In this document: piece after piece, positions 18,979-28,606 of the stretch
Layout: each line of letters starts with the position of its first letter
How positions within the stretch are numbered: position 1 is the stretch's first letter
Source: Paragemmobacter amnigenus
GTDB lineage: Bacteria > Pseudomonadota > Alphaproteobacteria > Rhodobacterales > Rhodobacteraceae
DNA length: 64,000 nucleotides
Assembly (NCBI RefSeq): GCF_009908265.2
Contig: NZ_JAAATX020000001.1
Coordinates: forward strand, 310,001-374,000
Direction: 5' to 3'
Translations under genes and position numbers: made by a program
Notes under the pieces: model-generated
Database searches by the model: none
What the model was told of the DNA's origin: nothing
Seen by the model: the letters and a program-made list of their open reading frames with translations, nothing else

Positions 18979-20091
18979 ATGAAGAAGATTAAGCATTTCG
19001 CGCAATCCTGCGTTGTCGGCCTGCTTGCCGCCGCCCCCGTGGCGGCACAGGGCGCGGGCGATGTGCAGGGATACTGGGCGGGCGGTTATACCGACGGACA
19101 GGGCGGCGAGATCCAGTTCGAACTGACCGTGATCGACGGCGTCGGAGAGCTGAAATACAACGCCTCGAACTGGGGCGCGCTCGGCTTTGCCATCTGCGAA
19201 TATCTCTTCCCGCTGGAAAACGGCCAGCCGGGCAAGGTGACGCGCAATTCCGGCGCGGGCACCGGCGACTGTCTGGCAGAGCCTGCCTTCACCCTCGACC
19301 GTCCCGCGCCCGACACCTTGACGCTGGCTTTCGCCAATCCCGAAGTGGCGCTCGACAGCGTGGAACTGGGCGGCATCCTGCGTCCCTTCGATCCGGCCGC
19401 GGCCCATGCGCCGGTCGCAGGTCTGGACATTCTGGGCGTGGCCCCCGGCATGACCTTCGACGCCATCGACGCGGCCCTGACGGAAAAGGGCTATGCCCGG
19501 CAGGAAACGCGCGACGGCACGCTGGAATATGACGGGTTCACCATCGCGCAACGGGCATGGGCGCGCGGCGCCGATGCGGACGGCCAGCCCGATGACTGGG
19601 TCTTTGCCACCTTCACCGCGGCCAAGGACTGGATGCCCGACGAAACGCCCGTGGCCACCGATGTGGGCCGCGACTGGCAGATCCCCGAAGCCGAAGGCAT
19701 CGCGGGCGCGACCATGGTCGACACCCTTGCCAAGAAATACGGCCCGCGCTCCAACACCATCAACGAGGACCGCATGTATGACCGCACCGGTCAGGTGATG
19801 GCCGACAGCTTCTCCTGCCCCGACGGCATCCACCAGCCGGTCCTGTCCAACTACATGCTCGAAAGCGAAAGCGGGTCCGAGGAAGTGGCCGTCACCTGCG
19901 GCCCGATCCTCAAGGCCTATGTCGGCACCGATTCATCGACCGGCCGCGCGACATGGCTGAAACTGCGGATCACCGATCCCGACCCGCTGTGGAACGACTT
20001 CTGGCTGACATGGAGCCATGGCGAAGGCGCGCGTCTGAAAACCGTCTATGACGCCGTGACGGGTGCCACGGGTGCCGCGCCCGAACTCTGA
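18979..20091 (+). CDS. Secreted protein of unknown function
   Basis: A 370-residue protein with a Sec signal peptide (AAPVAAQ/GAGD). It then shows a beta-rich segment beginning VQGYWAGGYTDGQGGEIQFELTV, with cysteines near 65 and 85 that could form a disulfide, and a second part starting at ILGVAPGMTFDAIDAALTEKGY, a pattern seen in periplasmic proteins of unknown role. I do not recognise the family. A terminator-like stem separates it from the converging ureG. Confidence 0.7.
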   Translation: MKKIKHFAQSCVVGLLAAAPVAAQGAGDVQGYWAGGYTDGQGGEIQFELTVIDGVGELKYNASNWGALGFAICEYLFPLENGQPGKVTRNSGAGTGDCLAEPAFTLDRPAPDTLTLAFANPEVALDSVELGGILRPFDPAAAHAPVAGLDILGVAPGMTFDAIDAALTEKGYARQETRDGTLEYDGFTIAQRAWARGADADGQPDDWVFATFTAAKDWMPDETPVATDVGRDWQIPEAEGIAGATMVDTLAKKYGPRSNTINEDRMYDRTGQVMADSFSCPDGIHQPVLSNYMLESESGSEEVAVTCGPILKAYVGTDSSTGRATWLKLRITDPDPLWNDFWLTWSHGEGARLKTVYDAVTGATGAAPEL

Positions 20092-20099
20092 CGCCACAA

Positions 20100-20126
20100 G
20101 GGGCGGGCCGCGCCGCGGCCTGCCCC
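20100..20126. terminator. Stem-loop between convergent genes
   Basis: A 12-bp stem GGGGCGGGCCGC / GCGGCCTGCCCC (one mismatch) in the 36-bp gap between the secreted-protein gene and ureG. There is no T-run; bidirectional termination is plausible. Confidence 0.5.
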
Positions 20127-20127
20127 G

Positions 20128-20745
20128 TCACACCAGCACCAGCCCCCCCTCGCGTTCAAGGAAGGCGACCACCTCCGCCACCCCCACCCCGTGCCGCAGC
20201 CGCGCCATGACATAGGGCCGCGCCCCCCGCGCGCGTCTGGTGTCTTCCTCCAGCAGGACAGGGTCCACACCCACATAGGGCGCAAGGTCCGTCTTGTTCA
20301 CCACCAGCAGGTCCGACCGTGTCACCCCCGGCCCGCGCTTCCTGGGGATGTCCTGCCCCGCCGCCGTGTCGATCACATAGATCGTCAGGTCTGCCAGCTC
20401 CGGCGAATAGGTCGCGGCCAGATTGTCCCCCCCGCTCTCGATCAGGATCAGGTCCAGATCGGGAAAGGCCCCGCGCAGATCGGCCACGGCGGCAAGGTTG
20501 ATCGATGCATCCTCGCGGATCGCCGTATGCGGACAGCCGCCCGTCTCCACGCCCCGTATCCGCTCCACCGGCAGGACCTGCGCGCGCATCAGGTATTCGG
20601 CATCCTCGCGCGTGTAGATGTCATTGGTGATCACCGCCATCGAACAGCGATGCGCCAGCGCGCGGCACAGTTGTTCGGTCAGGGTCGTCTTGCCCACGCC
20701 CACCGGCCCGCCGATGCCCACCCGCAAGGGTCCGTTCCCGCTCAT
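20128..20745 (-). CDS. ureG: Urease accessory GTPase UreG
   Basis: SIMIBI-class GTPase that powers nickel delivery into apo-urease in complex with UreD-UreF. It has 205 residues, P-loop GGPVGVGKT at about 12-20, the metal-binding Cys-Pro-His motif in [13 protein letters not shown], and the [10 protein letters not shown] base-recognition motif. Its start overlaps the ureF stop (ATGA). Last gene of the ureCEFG half. Confidence 0.96.
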   Translation of the reverse strand: MSGNGPLRVGIGGPVGVGKTTLTEQLCRALAHRCSMAVITNDIYTREDAEYLMRAQVLPVERIRGVETGGCPHTAIREDASINLAAVADLRGAFPDLDLILIESGGDNLAATYSPELADLTIYVIDTAAGQDIPRKRGPGVTRSDLLVVNKTDLAPYVGVDPVLLEEDTRRARGARPYVMARLRHGVGVAEVVAFLEREGGLVLV

Positions 20746-21377
20746 GTCTTGAAGATCCTCACATCCAGCCCCTCGTGCCGCATCGCCGCAAGGTCCGCCC
20801 CCAGCGCCGCACTGCCGATATCCTCGACGCCCAGCGACACCGCCTCTTCCGCCAGCCGCGCGATAAGCGGATGCAGCCGCGCCAGCGCCACCTGCCCGTC
20901 ATTCTGCCCCAAGGGCACGAAACGCACCGCCACCGAAACAAGGTTCGACGCAAAGGCATGCAGGTACAGCGCCACGACCTGCGCCCGCTCCAGCCCCAGC
21001 CCCGCCGCCGCCTCGCCCACCGCCACGGGCAGCGGCCGCTCCACCACCGCCCGCCCCGTCAGCGCCGCCACGGTCCGCGCAAAGGCCGCGCCCTGCTCGG
21101 CCACCTCGCGCAGCCGCTCGGCCGAAGGTTGCAGCGCCACGCACAGCTCCGCCAGCGCCGCGTGATCCGCCCCCGGCTCCAGCGCCGCCGCAAGCAGGAT
21201 CGCATCCTGCCGCCCCGCACCAAAGCGCAGCACGTCGGCCAGCCACGCCTCCAGATCGGCCCCCGACCGGATGCCGCCGTCGCTGATCACCTGCTCCATC
21301 CCGTGGGAATAGGCAAAGCCCCCCGTCGGAAAGGCAGGCGACAGCCATTGCACCAGCGTCATCAGCGCGGCAGTCAT
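20742..21377 (-). CDS. ureF: Urease accessory protein UreF
   Basis: All-helical activator that regulates UreG GTPase activity during urease maturation. It has 211 residues; the [19 protein letters not shown]-terminal motif is diagnostic. It overlaps ureE and ureG by four bases each, indicating translational coupling. Confidence 0.95.
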   Translation of the reverse strand: MTAALMTLVQWLSPAFPTGGFAYSHGMEQVISDGGIRSGADLEAWLADVLRFGAGRQDAILLAAALEPGADHAALAELCVALQPSAERLREVAEQGAAFARTVAALTGRAVVERPLPVAVGEAAAGLGLERAQVVALYLHAFASNLVSVAVRFVPLGQNDGQVALARLHPLIARLAEEAVSLGVEDIGSAALGADLAAMRHEGLDVRIFKT

Positions 21378-21943
21378 TCCGCCTCGGGCTCCGCATCGTC
21401 CTCGTCGCGGACGCGGCTGGCATGGGTCTGCACATGCACCGCCCCATGCCCATGGCCCAGCGTGAAGACATGCGGCACATGGCCGTGCCCATGATCATGC
21501 CCCATCGTGCGCCCGTGACCATAGGCCCCGCCTTCGGGGTTGAACGGCTCCATCGCATGGGCGACCCGCGCGCCAAGCTGCAACAGCATCGCCTTGAGCA
21601 CATGGTCCTCGCGGATCACCAGCCGGTCCCCGCCGATCTGGCAGGGCGTGTGGCGGTTGCCGATATGCCATGCCAGCCGCGGCAGATCGCCCGTCACCAC
21701 CAGCACCGGCTCCGCCGCCGCCTCGACCGCGACCAGTCGCCCGTCCACCAGTTCCAGCGCATCGCCGTCGCGCAGGCTCACCGTCTCGGGCAGGTCCACC
21801 ATCACCCCGCGCCCTGCGGCGGTGACCAGACGGCGGCGGCGCAGGAAACGGTCCTCGTATCCCAGAACCACCGCATCGACGGGAACCCGTCCCGCGCGGT
21901 CGGCGTTGGCGATGTGGCGATGTGCAGGGGGGTAATCGGGCAT
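21374..21943 (-). CDS. ureE: Urease accessory nickel chaperone UreE
   Basis: Nickel-binding metallochaperone. It has 189 residues, with the family segment WHIGNRHTPCQ and the metal-site histidine region, then a histidine-rich tail (GHGRTMGHDHGHGHV and GHGHGAVHVQTH) that would store Ni2+. I start it at the ATG at 21943 with AGGAAG upstream; the frame is open ten codons further. The ureC stop lies about 480 bases upstream, with a plus-strand gene in between. Confidence 0.94.
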   Translation of the reverse strand: MPDYPPAHRHIANADRAGRVPVDAVVLGYEDRFLRRRRLVTAAGRGVMVDLPETVSLRDGDALELVDGRLVAVEAAAEPVLVVTGDLPRLAWHIGNRHTPCQIGGDRLVIREDHVLKAMLLQLGARVAHAMEPFNPEGGAYGHGRTMGHDHGHGHVPHVFTLGHGHGAVHVQTHASRVRDEDDAEPEAE

Positions 21944-22086
21944 GTCCGTTCTTCCTGTCTTCAATTGCCGCAAGGATAGGCCGATTGCGCCGCCAAGGCC
22001 ACCGCCGCAGCGGCCCGCCTTCCGTCACATCCCCTTAACCCGTCCCTGCCATCCTGCGTTCCGTCCCCGCCAGCACAGGTTCCCCG

Positions 22087-22428
22087 ATGCGACTGAGCCC
22101 TGCCGATGAACTTGCCGAAGTCCGCGCCGAAATCGCCCGCCTCCGCCTGCGCGAGGCACAGTTGAAGGACCGCCTCCTGCATGCGCCATTGGCCGCACTG
22201 ACAGGCCGCTGGCACCGGATCGAGATCACCCAGCAGATCACCCGCCACTTCGACGCGACACTGCTTCCTGCCAGCATCCGCGACGACCCTGCCTATTGGC
22301 GCGAACGTCTGCACCACGTCATCCGGACAGTGGCCATTCCGCCGAAATCCGCCCCGCCACGCCCCGGCTGGCCGATCCGGCGCAACCTGCCCCTGCCCGA
22401 CCCCCTGCAACCCCGCCCCTGGCATTAG
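22087..22428 (+). CDS. Small coiled-coil-like protein, function unknown
   Basis: A 113-residue basic protein. Residues 5-40 form a charged heptad-like helix ([23 protein letters not shown]), followed by a conserved-looking [15 protein letters not shown] segment and a Pro-rich tail. No signal peptide. It is on the strand opposite to urease, and its stop overlaps the ureC stop region by four bases. Regular codon usage and a plausible start (AGGT upstream) argue that it is real. Function unknown. Confidence 0.65.
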   Translation: MRLSPADELAEVRAEIARLRLREAQLKDRLLHAPLAALTGRWHRIEITQQITRHFDATLLPASIRDDPAYWRERLHHVIRTVAIPPKSAPPRPGWPIRRNLPLPDPLQPRPWH

Positions 22429-24167
22429 AACAGGAAATACCGCTGGGCGAGCGGCAGCTCGCGCGCCGGTTCGCAGGTCAGCAGCACGCCATCCGCCCGC
22501 ACCTCGTAGGTTTCGGGGTCCACCTCGATCTGCGGGGTGGCATCGTTCAGCCGCATGTCGCGCTTGCCGATGCCGCGGCACCCCTCCACCGCGACCACCT
22601 GTTTCGCCAGCCCGTATTGGCCGCGCACATCCGCCTCCATCGCGGCCTGCGACACGAAGGTCACCGCATTGCGCGTGACGCTGCCGCCGAAGGCCCCGAA
22701 CATGGGCCGCGTATGCACCGGCTGCGGCGTGGGGATCGACGCATTGGGATCGCCCATCTGCGCGACCACGATGCAGCCCCCGATCAGCACCATCTCGGGC
22801 TTTGCCCCAAAGAAGGCGGGCGACCACAGCACCAGATCGGCGCGCTTGCCTTCCTCGACACTGCCGATATGCGCCGACAGCCCATGCGCCACCGCCGGAT
22901 TGATCGTGTATTTCGCGACATAGCGGCGGACGCGCAGGTTGTCGTTCTCGCCCTGCTCTCCCTCCAGCCGCCCGCGCTGCTGCTTCATCTTGTGGGCGGT
23001 CTGCCAGGTGCGGGTGATGACCTCGCCCACCCGCCCCATCGCCTGACTGTCGGAGGAAATCACCGAGAACGCCCCGATGTCATGCAGGATATCCTCTGCC
23101 GCAATCGTCTCGCGCCGGATGCGGCTTTCGGCAAAGGCCACATCCTCGGGCACCTTGCGGTCAAGGTGGTGGCACACCATCAGCATGTCCAGATGCTCTT
23201 CGATGGTGTTCACCGTGTAGGGCATCGTGGGGTTGGTCGAAGACGGCAGCACGTTCTGGCTGCTCACCACCTTGATGATGTCGGGCGCATGTCCGCCCCC
23301 CGCCCCTTCGGTATGGAAGGCATGGATCGTCCGGCCACGGATGGCGGCCAAGGTATTCTCGACAAAGCCGCTCTCGTTCAGCGTGTCGGTATGGATCATC
23401 ACCTGCACATCCATCGCATCGGCCACCGTCAGGCAGCAGTCGATGGCCGCAGGCGTCGTGCCCCAATCCTCGTGCAGCTTCAGACAGGACGCGCCTGCGC
23501 GCACCTGCTCTTCGATGGCCGCAGGCAGGGACGCATTCCCCTTCCCCGCAAAGGCAAGGTTCATCGGGAAGGCATCCGCCGCCTGCATCATCCGCGCGAT
23601 GTGCCAAGGCCCCGGCGTGCAGGTGGTGGCAAGCGTGCCATGCGCAGGCCCCGTCCCGCCGCCCAGCATCGTGGTGATGCCCGAATGCAAAGCGTCATCG
23701 ATCTGTTGGGGCGCGATGAAATGGATATGCGCATCCATCCCACCGGCGGTCAGGATGCGCCCCTCGCCCGCGATGATCTCTGTCCCCGGCCCGATGATCA
23801 CGTCCACCCCCGGCTGGGTATCCGGGTTCCCGGCCTTGCCGATCTTGCCAATCCGCCCGTCGCGCAGGCCGACATCCGCCTTGTAGATGCCCGTCCAGTC
23901 CACGATCACCGCATTGGTGATGACCGTATCCATCGCGCCCGCCGCCCGCGTGATCTGGCTCTGCCCCATCCCATCGCGGATCACCTTGCCGCCGCCGAAC
24001 TTCACCTCCTCGCCATAGCGCAGGGCATTGGCCCGACCCGAGGACCGCTCCGCGATCAGGTCGCGCTCCACCTCGATCACCAGATCGGTATCGCCCAGCC
24101 GGACGCGGTCGCCCACCGTGGGGCCATACATGTCGGCATAGGCAGCGCGGGAAATCACATGGGGCAT
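22425..24167 (-). CDS. ureC: Urease alpha subunit (catalytic)
   Basis: Hydrolyses urea to ammonia and carbamate at a binuclear nickel centre. The nickel ligands are all present: His147 and His149 (DAHIHF), the carbamylated Lys230 ([10 protein letters not shown]), His259 (MIHTDT), His285 ([14 protein letters not shown]) and Asp373 (SSDSQAMGR), plus the active-site flap MVCHHLD. It has 580 residues; the ATG at 24167 follows AAAGGT, and the longer open frame upstream is not needed. Unusually, it is not directly downstream of ureB. Confidence 0.97.
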   Translation of the reverse strand: MPHVISRAAYADMYGPTVGDRVRLGDTDLVIEVERDLIAERSSGRANALRYGEEVKFGGGKVIRDGMGQSQITRAAGAMDTVITNAVIVDWTGIYKADVGLRDGRIGKIGKAGNPDTQPGVDVIIGPGTEIIAGEGRILTAGGMDAHIHFIAPQQIDDALHSGITTMLGGGTGPAHGTLATTCTPGPWHIARMMQAADAFPMNLAFAGKGNASLPAAIEEQVRAGASCLKLHEDWGTTPAAIDCCLTVADAMDVQVMIHTDTLNESGFVENTLAAIRGRTIHAFHTEGAGGGHAPDIIKVVSSQNVLPSSTNPTMPYTVNTIEEHLDMLMVCHHLDRKVPEDVAFAESRIRRETIAAEDILHDIGAFSVISSDSQAMGRVGEVITRTWQTAHKMKQQRGRLEGEQGENDNLRVRRYVAKYTINPAVAHGLSAHIGSVEEGKRADLVLWSPAFFGAKPEMVLIGGCIVVAQMGDPNASIPTPQPVHTRPMFGAFGGSVTRNAVTFVSQAAMEADVRGQYGLAKQVVAVEGCRGIGKRDMRLNDATPQIEVDPETYEVRADGVLLTCEPARELPLAQRYFLF

Positions 24168-24223
24168 CGGGATACCTTTCGGGGACGGCTCGGACGTAAG
24201 GGAATTCCTGACCTGACGGCAGA

Positions 24224-24253
24224 TTGACGCAACGGCAGGAGCGGACGCATACT
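24224..24253 (+). promoter_or_regulatory. Candidate promoter for the diheme cytochrome gene
   Basis: TTGACG at 24224-24229 followed after 17 bases by GCATAC. It lies about 75 bases upstream of the start codon in the ureC-cytochrome divergent gap. The -10 match is weak. Confidence 0.3.
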
Positions 24254-24328
24254 TTCGGCCATGGTCGCCATGCCATCGCATGGGATCGCGCTGCCAGAAA
24301 CAGAACCATAAAAACAGGGAACACAACC

Positions 24329-25192
24329 ATGACGAGGGACGTCATGCCACGCGGGGGCCTGCCCGCGACCCTCTTTGCCATTCTCCTGTCCACCGCCGCC
24401 ACGGCGGAACCCAGCATGGAGCGCGGCGAATACCTCGTCCGCGGTCCGGGCGGTTGCGGGAACTGCCACACGCCGCTGGGGCCGCAAGGCCCGCTGATGG
24501 ACCTCGAACTCACCGGCCGCGTGGTCGAGGATATCGAACCCTTCCGCGCCGTCGCCCCGAACCTGACGCCCGCAGGCCGCATCGCGGGCTGGTCCGATGC
24601 CGAACTGGCCCGCGCCATCCGCGAAGGCATCCGCCCCGACGGCACGCTCATCGGCCCGCCGATGCCCTTCACCATGTATCGCGGCCTGTCGGACGACGAC
24701 CTGGCGTCCATCGTGATGTTCCTGCGCAGCCTGCCCGCAACCGCCAGCGCCGAGGCCCTGCCCCCCTCCGAATACCGCATCCCCCTGCCGCCCGCCTATG
24801 GCCCGCCGGTCGAAACCGTCGCCGTCCCCGCGCAGGGCGTCACGGCGGAATACGGCGCCTATCTGGCGGGGCCGGTGGCCCATTGCATGGAATGCCACAC
24901 GCCCATGGGTCCGCAGGGCCCGATGATCGACACCCATCTGGGTGCCGGAGGGTTCGAATTCCACGGCCCATGGGGCACCTCGGTCGCCTCGAACCTGACC
25001 AGCCACGCCGACGGTCTGGCCAATTACAGCGACGCCGAGCTTGCCACCATGATCACCAAAGGCAAACGCCCCGACGGCAGCGCGATGAACCCGCCCATGC
25101 CCTATGGCCATTTCAAGGCCTTCACCGCCGACGACCTGCAGGCGGTGATCCTCTACCTGCGCAGCCTGCCCCCGATCCCCGATCAGGGCTGA
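24329..25192 (+). CDS. Periplasmic diheme cytochrome c
   Basis: A 287-residue precursor with a signal peptide (TAATA/EP) and two haem sites, CGNCH at about 43-47 and CMECH at about 186-190. The two halves are similar to each other: both haem sites are followed by a TP-GPQGP stretch, and both halves contain an [22 protein letters not shown] region and end FLRSLP or YLRSLP. This indicates internal duplication, as in the cytochrome subunits of alcohol or sorbitol dehydrogenases. The ATG at 24329 has AGGGA upstream. It lies between ureC and ureB on the opposite strand; the electron donor partner is not evident nearby. Confidence 0.85.
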   Translation: MTRDVMPRGGLPATLFAILLSTAATAEPSMERGEYLVRGPGGCGNCHTPLGPQGPLMDLELTGRVVEDIEPFRAVAPNLTPAGRIAGWSDAELARAIREGIRPDGTLIGPPMPFTMYRGLSDDDLASIVMFLRSLPATASAEALPPSEYRIPLPPAYGPPVETVAVPAQGVTAEYGAYLAGPVAHCMECHTPMGPQGPMIDTHLGAGGFEFHGPWGTSVASNLTSHADGLANYSDAELATMITKGKRPDGSAMNPPMPYGHFKAFTADDLQAVILYLRSLPPIPDQG

Positions 25193-25218
25193 TCCACAAG
25201 GACGGAAGCGGCGGGCCA

Positions 25219-25395
25219 TCACCCCCGCCCCTTCCTGCGGCCTGCCGGGCGGCCACCGCTCCCGGCCCCCGGCAGCGCCGCACCCGGCATCGACCACAGC
25301 GCCACCTGCCACGCGGCCCCGCCCATCCGCCGCTGCATCTCCAGCGCGCCGAAGGCCAGCGCCAACTGCACCTGCAAAAGATCGATCGGCCTCAT
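25219..25395 (-). CDS. 58-residue protein coupled to the AhpD-like gene
   Basis: Starts at an ATG that overlaps the stop of the AhpD-like gene (ATGA) with GGAGGAGG upstream. The product begins MRPIDLLQVQLALAFGALEMQ, an amphipathic helix, and ends with a Gly/Pro/Arg-rich tail. No known family recognised. Coupling and the ribosome-binding site argue that it is translated; its length keeps confidence moderate. Confidence 0.5.
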   Translation of the reverse strand: MRPIDLLQVQLALAFGALEMQRRMGGAAWQVALWSMPGAALPGAGSGGRPAGRRKGRG

Positions 25396-25802
25396 CCCGT
25401 CCCCTCCTCCGCCAGAAACCGCGCGTCCACCGGCACCTGCAACGCCGTCGCCAGCGCGTTGGTCTGCGCCGCCATCGCGATCACCGCCAGCAACTCGCCA
25501 TGCTGCGCCGCCGTCATCCCCTTGGCCTTCGCCGCCGCCGTGTGGGAATGGATGCAATAGGAACAGCCGTTGGTGACGGACACGGCGATATAGACCATCT
25601 CCTTGACCAGCGGATCGAGCGCCCCCGGCCCCATCACCGCCCCCAACCTCTCCCACGTCGCTCTCAGCAGCGCCGGATCCGCCGCCAGCGCGCGCCAGAA
25701 GTTGTTGACGTAATCCGTCCCCCGCGTCTCCCTGATGTCGTCAAAGACGGCGAGGGCCTGCGCCCCCGCCTCCCCGTCCGAAAGGATCGGAACCACCGCC
25801 AT
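25392..25802 (-). CDS. AhpD/carboxymuconolactone decarboxylase-family protein
   Basis: A 136-residue all-helical protein with the redox pair and histidine of the AhpD fold in NGCSYCIHSHTAAAKAKG, which marks it as a peroxidase-like alkylhydroperoxidase rather than a decarboxylase. The ATG at 25802 overlaps the cyclase stop. It lies in an operon with the cyclase-family gene inside the split urease locus. Substrate unknown. Confidence 0.85.
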   Translation of the reverse strand: MAVVPILSDGEAGAQALAVFDDIRETRGTDYVNNFWRALAADPALLRATWERLGAVMGPGALDPLVKEMVYIAVSVTNGCSYCIHSHTAAAKAKGMTAAQHGELLAVIAMAAQTNALATALQVPVDARFLAEEGTG

Positions 25803-26623
25803 CACAGCACCGCCATCACGCGCGCAGGCCCGCCCGTGCCCCCCTTGTGCTTGGGCGCGCCGACGAACATCGTCGCCCCCGTCGCAGGCAGCCCGTCCAG
25901 CCCCGCAAGGTTCTCGATCCCGAACCGCCCGCCGGGCAGCCAGCTGAAATGCACCGCGAAATCGGCCGAATTGCCGGGATCCAGCGACAGCGTATCCACC
26001 CCGATGCAGGCCACATCCATCCCCGCCAGCATATCCGTCGCGGCCTTGGAAAACCCGGGAAAGGCGAACTTGCCCTCGGCATCGTTGCGATAGGACGGAT
26101 CGCCCACCTTCGCCGCCCAGCCCGAATTCATCGCCACGCAGGCGCCTGCCGGAATGGCCCCGTTGGCCGATACGAAGGCCTCGATATCCGCAGGCTCCAC
26201 CATCGCGTTCGGGTCATCTGCCGCCTTGGCCTTGATGTCGATGATGCAGAGCGGACAGACCAGACGCTCGGGCGGCAGGTCGGCCACCGACGTGCCGTCC
26301 TCGGTGAAATGCAGGGGCGCGTCGATATGGGTGCCGGTATGTTCGTAGATCGTCAGCTTCCACAGCTGATAGCCCGACTCCGCGAATTTCACCGCCGGTT
26401 CGTAGATGATCCCCGGATTGCCGTCGAAGGTCGGAAAGGCCCCGTCATAGGCATGGGTCAGGTCCACCACCTTGCCCGCCGCCTGCGCCAGCGCGGGGCG
26501 CGCGGTGGTCAGGCCGCTTGCCACCACGGCGGCGGTGGTCACTGCCGCCCCGGTGAACAGCGCGCGGCGCGACAGCATGGACTGCTTCACGGATTCGATC
26601 AGACACGCATCACACATCTTCAT
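25802..26623 (-). CDS. Tat-exported cyclase-family protein (kynurenine-formamidase-like fold)
   Basis: PF04199-type metal hydrolase. About 273 residues with a twin-arginine signal SRRALFTGAAVTTAAVVASG, then VVDLTHAYDGAFPTF and the metal-binding HTGTHIDAPLHF motif. The export signal places it in the periplasm, unlike cytoplasmic kynurenine formamidases. A second ATG at 26617 is better spaced from GAGG and is an alternative start. It lies directly downstream of ureB on the same strand and overlaps the AhpD-like gene. Confidence 0.86.
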   Translation of the reverse strand: MKMCDACLIESVKQSMLSRRALFTGAAVTTAAVVASGLTTARPALAQAAGKVVDLTHAYDGAFPTFDGNPGIIYEPAVKFAESGYQLWKLTIYEHTGTHIDAPLHFTEDGTSVADLPPERLVCPLCIIDIKAKAADDPNAMVEPADIEAFVSANGAIPAGACVAMNSGWAAKVGDPSYRNDAEGKFAFPGFSKAATDMLAGMDVACIGVDTLSLDPGNSADFAVHFSWLPGGRFGIENLAGLDGLPATGATMFVGAPKHKGGTGGPARVMAVL

Positions 26624-26710
26624 CGTCCTCTGTTGCTGGTTGACCGGCGGGCCATCGCGCCCTGCCGGACCCCCAGCGTCCACCCGACCGCCCCGCCCGT
26701 CAAGCGTGCG

Positions 26711-27016
26711 TCACAGCCCGCCCATCACCCTGCCGTTGAACCCGTAAACCCGCCGCCCGCCCGCCAGCGGCACCAGCCGCACCTCGCGGCTCTGCCCCGG
26801 CTCGAAGCGCACCGCCGTCCCCGCAGGAATGTCCAGCCGCATCCCCCGCGCGGCGTCACGGTCGAACGCCAGCCCCGGATTGGTCTCGGCAAAGTGGTAG
26901 TGGCTGCCCACCTGCACCGGCCGGTCGCCCGTATTGGCCACCATCAGCACCGTCACCGCCGCCCCCTCGTTCAGGACCAGATCACCGGCCGCCGCAAAGA
27001 CCTCGCCCGGGATCAT
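26711..27016 (-). CDS. ureB: Urease beta subunit
   Basis: Structural subunit of 101 residues starting [12 protein letters not shown], with [19 protein letters not shown] and [24 protein letters not shown] typical of UreB. The start at 27016 overlaps the stop of the small protein upstream (ATGA). Downstream lie the cyclase and AhpD-like genes instead of ureC. Confidence 0.96.
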   Translation of the reverse strand: MIPGEVFAAAGDLVLNEGAAVTVLMVANTGDRPVQVGSHYHFAETNPGLAFDRDAARGMRLDIPAGTAVRFEPGQSREVRLVPLAGGRRVYGFNGRVMGGL

Positions 27017-27177
27017 TTCCGCCCCCTGACCCATGACAGGGCAAATCCCCCCGCCACGCCCAGCGCGGCGGCGACGATCCAGCCATATTCGATCCCGTGC
27101 GGATGCGGGTGGAACCCGTCATGCGCCAGCGCCGGCAGCGCAAGGAAGGTCAGGGCGGGGACAAGGATACGGACCAT
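27013..27177 (-). CDS. His-rich 54-residue exported membrane protein between ureA and ureB
   Basis: Begins at an ATG with GAGAGG eight bases upstream and ends in a four-base overlap with ureB. The product has a signal peptide (LPALA/HD) that would leave the mature N-terminus [10 protein letters not shown], then one transmembrane helix (about residues 32-50) and a basic end. The N-terminal histidine after signal cleavage resembles HupE/UreJ nickel transporters, though only one helix remains. A role in nickel handling is inference. Confidence 0.75.
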   Translation of the reverse strand: MVRILVPALTFLALPALAHDGFHPHPHGIEYGWIVAAALGVAGGFALSWVRGRK

Positions 27178-27188
27178 CGGAAAACCTC

Positions 27189-27491
27189 TCAGCGGATGGG
27201 ATGATGGACGGTCACAAGCTTCGTGCCGTCGGGAAAGGTGGCCTCGACCTGCACGGAATGGATCATCTCGGCGATCCCCTCCATGCACTGCGCGCGGGTC
27301 ACGACATGCGCCCCCGCCTCCATCAGATCGGCGACCGAGCGGCCGTCGCGCGCCCCCTCGACCACGAAATCGGTGATCAGAGCCACCGCCTCGGGGTGGT
27401 TCAGCTTCACCCCCCGCGCCAGCCGCCCGCGCGCCACCATGGCGGCCAGACTGACCAAGAGCTTGTCCTTCTCCCTCGGGGTCAGGTTCAT
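27189..27491 (-). CDS. ureA: Urease gamma subunit
   Basis: Structural subunit of 100 residues, starting [23 protein letters not shown] with the conserved [21 protein letters not shown] block. It overlaps the ureD stop by four bases (ATGA). The next gene downstream is the 54-residue His-rich protein. Confidence 0.97.
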   Translation of the reverse strand: MNLTPREKDKLLVSLAAMVARGRLARGVKLNHPEAVALITDFVVEGARDGRSVADLMEAGAHVVTRAQCMEGIAEMIHSVQVEATFPDGTKLVTVHHPIR

Positions 27492-28327
27492 CGCGCATCC
27501 TCCTGAAACTGCCAGACGCGCGGCAGGACCGCCCCACGCCGCAAGACCGCAAGCGCCCGCGCCATCTGCCGCCGCAACGGCCAGCCGTCCTGCGCCATCG
27601 CCCGCACCACCAGCCGCCCGTCAAAGGCCGAGGCCGCCGCCGCCACCCCGTCCCCGTCCAGCACTCGCCGCAGCGGGACCAGCGCATCGGTCAGACCGGC
27701 CCCCACCATCACAAGGCTCGCCACACAGCGCGCCCCGCCCAGCACCGCCTGCCCCGCCAGCAGCGCCTCCGTCTCCAGAACCAGCGGCTCCAGATGCACC
27801 AGCCGCCCCGCGCGGCGGATTTCGCGGCGGTCGCGAAAGGCCAGCCGCGCCACTGTCTCGCCCATCGCGGCGCGGCCCAGCACCACCATCTCCAGCGCAA
27901 GGCATCCTGCCCCCGCACCCAGATCGACGGTCGTCCGCCGCTCCAGCGCGGCGGCATCGAACAGGATCGTCTCCTGCGGCAACCAGTCGATCCAGCCGCC
28001 CGCCCCCACCGCCAGCGCCACATCCACCCGCGCCACGCCCGACGCGGCGCGATAGGCCCGCTCGGCCGTCTGGGTGGTGGCCGTCGCCGTCACGCCATCG
28101 CCCAGGGCAACCGCATAGGACAGCCGGTCGCCGCCCGTCAGCCCGCCCGAGGTGTTCAGGAACACCACCTCCGGCACGCCCGCGACGCGCGGCAAGATGG
28201 CCTTGGCCGATCCCTGCTGCCGCAGGTCCACCAGCCGCACCCGCCCGTCCTCCAGCCGCAGACGCACCGCCGCCTCGCCGCGGCTGCGCTGCATCGCTGG
28301 GGAATGGATCGGGGTCAGGTCGGTCAT
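27488..28327 (-). CDS. ureD: Urease accessory protein UreD
   Basis: Maturation factor that binds apo-urease and relays nickel from UreG. 279 residues from the ATG at 28327; the frame is open ten codons further upstream. The family blocks [26 protein letters not shown] and [12 protein letters not shown] are clear. It heads the ureDA-orf-B half of the split urease locus. Confidence 0.94.
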   Translation of the reverse strand: MTDLTPIHSPAMQRSRGEAAVRLRLEDGRVRLVDLRQQGSAKAILPRVAGVPEVVFLNTSGGLTGGDRLSYAVALGDGVTATATTQTAERAYRAASGVARVDVALAVGAGGWIDWLPQETILFDAAALERRTTVDLGAGAGCLALEMVVLGRAAMGETVARLAFRDRREIRRAGRLVHLEPLVLETEALLAGQAVLGGARCVASLVMVGAGLTDALVPLRRVLDGDGVAAAASAFDGRLVVRAMAQDGWPLRRQMARALAVLRRGAVLPRVWQFQEDAR

Positions 28328-28494
28328 CGGGCCACGGCGGGATAAGGATCGCCCCATCCAAGCCCCGCCCCGCAGGCAGGTTCAACGATGCCGCGCGGGC
28401 CGCCGCCCCGCGCCCCTGCGAGCAGTCCGGCACCGCCCAGATATGGGGCAGCTTGCCCAAAATCCGGTCAGACCGCGAAAGCGCCGCCCCGCCC

Positions 28495-28547
28495 CTTCAT
28501 CTCGGCACAAATACTCGACGGGGGTCCGGGGGTGTCAAACCCCCGGC
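28495..28547 (-). repeat. Interspersed G/C-rich repeat, copy 3
   Basis: Read on the minus strand: a CCGGGGG...CCCCCGG stem, CCCCCG, GAGTATTTGTGC and CGAGATGAAG. It sits in the 328-bp gap between the amidase stop and ureD start, which otherwise holds only the adjacent 12-bp array. Confidence 0.65.
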
Positions 28548-28606
28548 CTCTGCCACCGGCGCAAGGCCCCGCCCCGTTGCGCCACGCCCGCCCTCAGCGC
28601 CCGCTG

